This document shows, piece by piece, positions 63,100 to 64,000 of a stretch of 64,000 nucleotides of DNA. Each line of letters opens with the position of its first letter. Positions within the stretch are counted from its first letter, which is position 1. The position numbers and the translations under genes were made by a program. Source of the stretch: Actinomycetes bacterium (GTDB taxonomy: Bacteria > Actinomycetota > Actinomycetes > Mycobacteriales > Mycobacteriaceae); the NCBI GenBank assembly GCA_023461275.1, contig JAEYMI010000093.1, forward strand, positions 1 to 64,000, written 5' to 3'. The notes under the pieces are model-generated. The model was not told the DNA's origin. It did not search any database and saw nothing but the letters and a program-made list of their open reading frames with translations.

Positions 63100-63438
63100 A
63101 TGGGAGACCACACCGTCGCCGTCACCGACGCGACCTTCAAGGAGCAGGTTCTGCAGTCCGACAAGCCGGTTCTCGTCGACTTCTGGGCCACCTGGTGCGG
63201 CCCGTGCGCGATGGTCGCCCCGGTGCTCGAGGAGATCGCCCGCGATCACGCCGACGCCCTGACCATTGCCAAGGTCGACGTCGACGCCAGCCCGGCCACG
63301 GCTCGCGACTTCCAGATCATGTCTATTCCGACGCTGATCCTGTTCGAGAACGGCGAACCCACCAAGCGGATCAAGGGAGCCAAGGGCAAGGCCGCTCTTC
63401 TCCGTGAGCTCGACGGCGTCGTCAGCTCGAAGGCCTGA
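63100..63438 (+). CDS. trxA: Thioredoxin
   Basis: A 112-residue thioredoxin with the active site WCGPC in LVDFWATWCGPCAMVAPV, the cis-proline in MSIPTLILFENG, and a typical C-terminal helix. AAGGAGG lies just upstream of the ATG at 63100. It forms a redox unit with trxB. The corresponding M. tuberculosis gene is Rv3914 (trxC). Confidence 0.97.
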   Translation: MGDHTVAVTDATFKEQVLQSDKPVLVDFWATWCGPCAMVAPVLEEIARDHADALTIAKVDVDASPATARDFQIMSIPTLILFENGEPTKRIKGAKGKAALLRELDGVVSSKA

Positions 63439-63457
63439 TCGTCGCCGCGTAGCATAG

Positions 63458-63498
63458 CCGCATCGTCGACGACCGCATCTGCATCGTCGACGATGCGG
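63458..63498 (+). terminator. Hairpin after trxA
   Basis: CCGCATCGTCGACGA (63458-63472) and its exact complement (63484-63498) form a 15-bp stem with an 11-nt loop about 20 bp past the trxA stop. There is no T-run, as is common in high-GC actinobacteria. It may separate the trx unit from cwlM. Confidence 0.7.
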
Positions 63499-63690
63499 GG
63501 TTGCTCACAACGATGGGGCATCACGACCCACCGAATGCGCGGCGACCTGGATGTTTGGGCCTGGAACAGCCCACACTCATGTTCCGACGCTACGACGGCG
63601 TCATTTGGTCGTCCCCCGGCGACCTGACAGAATGCAGATGCCGCACCGGATTGCGGTTACCACTGCGGCTTGGAATTGAGGGAGTGCAGG

Positions 63691-64000
63691 ATGCCGACGT
63701 TTCGTCTGGGCGATCGTGGCTCCGCCATCGCTGAGATTCGCCGCATTCTCGTCGGCCAGCGCCTGCTCCGCGCGCCACGGTTCTCGCCCAATGGGCACGA
63801 CGCCAACGGACACGACGCCATCACCACGTGGACATCGCCAGATGAGGTTTTCGATCAGGAGTGCGATCACGCGGTCCGCGCGTTCCAGCAGCAACGCGGA
63901 TTGATCGTCGACGGCATCGTCGGACCCGCCACCTACCGCGCACTGCGCGAGGCGTCCTACCAACTCGGTACCCGCATCCTGCTCTATCGGTTGTCGGCAC
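63691..64000 (+). CDS. cwlM: CwlM, N-acetylmuramoyl-L-alanine amidase-like regulator (partial)
   Basis: The first 103 codons before the window ends. The N-terminus PTFRLGDRGSAIAEIRRIL is followed by a peptidoglycan-binding domain with AVRAFQQQRGLIVDGIVGPATYRALREASYQLG, matching Rv3915. In mycobacteria CwlM is a pseudo-amidase that, when phosphorylated, stimulates MurA. It starts at ATG 63691 with a GGGAG-like Shine-Dalgarno. The C-terminus lies beyond the window. Confidence 0.93.
   Translation, partial: MPTFRLGDRGSAIAEIRRILVGQRLLRAPRFSPNGHDANGHDAITTWTSPDEVFDQECDHAVRAFQQQRGLIVDGIVGPATYRALREASYQLGTRILLYRLSA

Overview
The window is high-GC DNA from a mycolic-acid actinomycete (order Mycobacteriales), most likely Gordonia or a close relative. 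This rests on family content and gene order read from the sequence, not on a database match. Two blocks follow the Mycobacterium tuberculosis order. Positions 29233-35371 carry DUF4129, DUF4350, MoxR ATPase, DUF58, SpoIIM/DUF95 and RDD genes, as in Rv3690-Rv3695. Positions 48649-64000 carry pcnA, a Nudix gene, an Rv3909-like gene, murJ/mviN, sigM, an anti-sigma factor, trxB, trxA and the start of cwlM, as in Rv3907c-Rv3915. In mycobacteria the second block lies beside oriC, so the right end probably approaches the replication origin. A third block (leuS, SdpI-like, YqgE, MFS at 37290-42860) matches Rv0041-Rv0037c.

Layout. 1-8740 (all minus): a GyrB-type topoisomerase subunit cut by the window edge and translationally coupled to a formylglycine-generating enzyme, a DUF429 protein, a TrpB2-type synthase, and a citrate-type transporter with its two-component system. 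8947-16897: YczE-like membrane protein, phosphoketolase, SOS-controlled dinB, a decayed AlbA_2/RecG-like pseudogene, a methyltransferase and a PatB-like C-S lyase. 16898-29130: a 21-bp tandem array, a flavin/F420 oxidoreductase, a TPM-domain protein, a MarR-MFS operon, a serine-acetyltransferase-like protein, a secreted multidomain protein, a glucosylglycerate hydrolase, an SDR, and a divergent MFS/HxlR pair. 29233-35371: the MoxR-DUF58 envelope operon with SpoIIM and RDD proteins. 35383-48619: mixed metabolic genes including leuS, an EgtE-like enzyme, glpD with a TetR regulator, and a lipid kinase. 48649-64000: the origin-proximal RNA, envelope and redox block.

Working together. Several operons are tightly coupled through ATGA or TGATG overlaps: FGE-topoisomerase, DUF4129-DUF4350-MoxR-DUF58 and PatB-methyltransferase. 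The Nudix gene also overlaps its downstream neighbour. Regulators sit beside their likely targets with visible inverted repeats: MarR-MFS, HxlR/MFS, TetR/fatty-acid hydroxylase and LexA box-dinB. A SigH/SigR-type promoter precedes trxB.

The most unusual content is repetitive. A 60-bp palindromic element occurs three times, always between convergent genes. Two arrays with a 21-bp period stand at distant intergenic sites, and a 15-bp array separates sigM from its anti-sigma gene. Further in-frame minisatellites occur inside xfp, murJ and other genes. Two genes look broken: the AlbA_2/RecG-like gene and a D-x-D-x-D-G repeat protein with a one-base frameshift. No tRNA, rRNA, insertion sequence or CRISPR array was seen.
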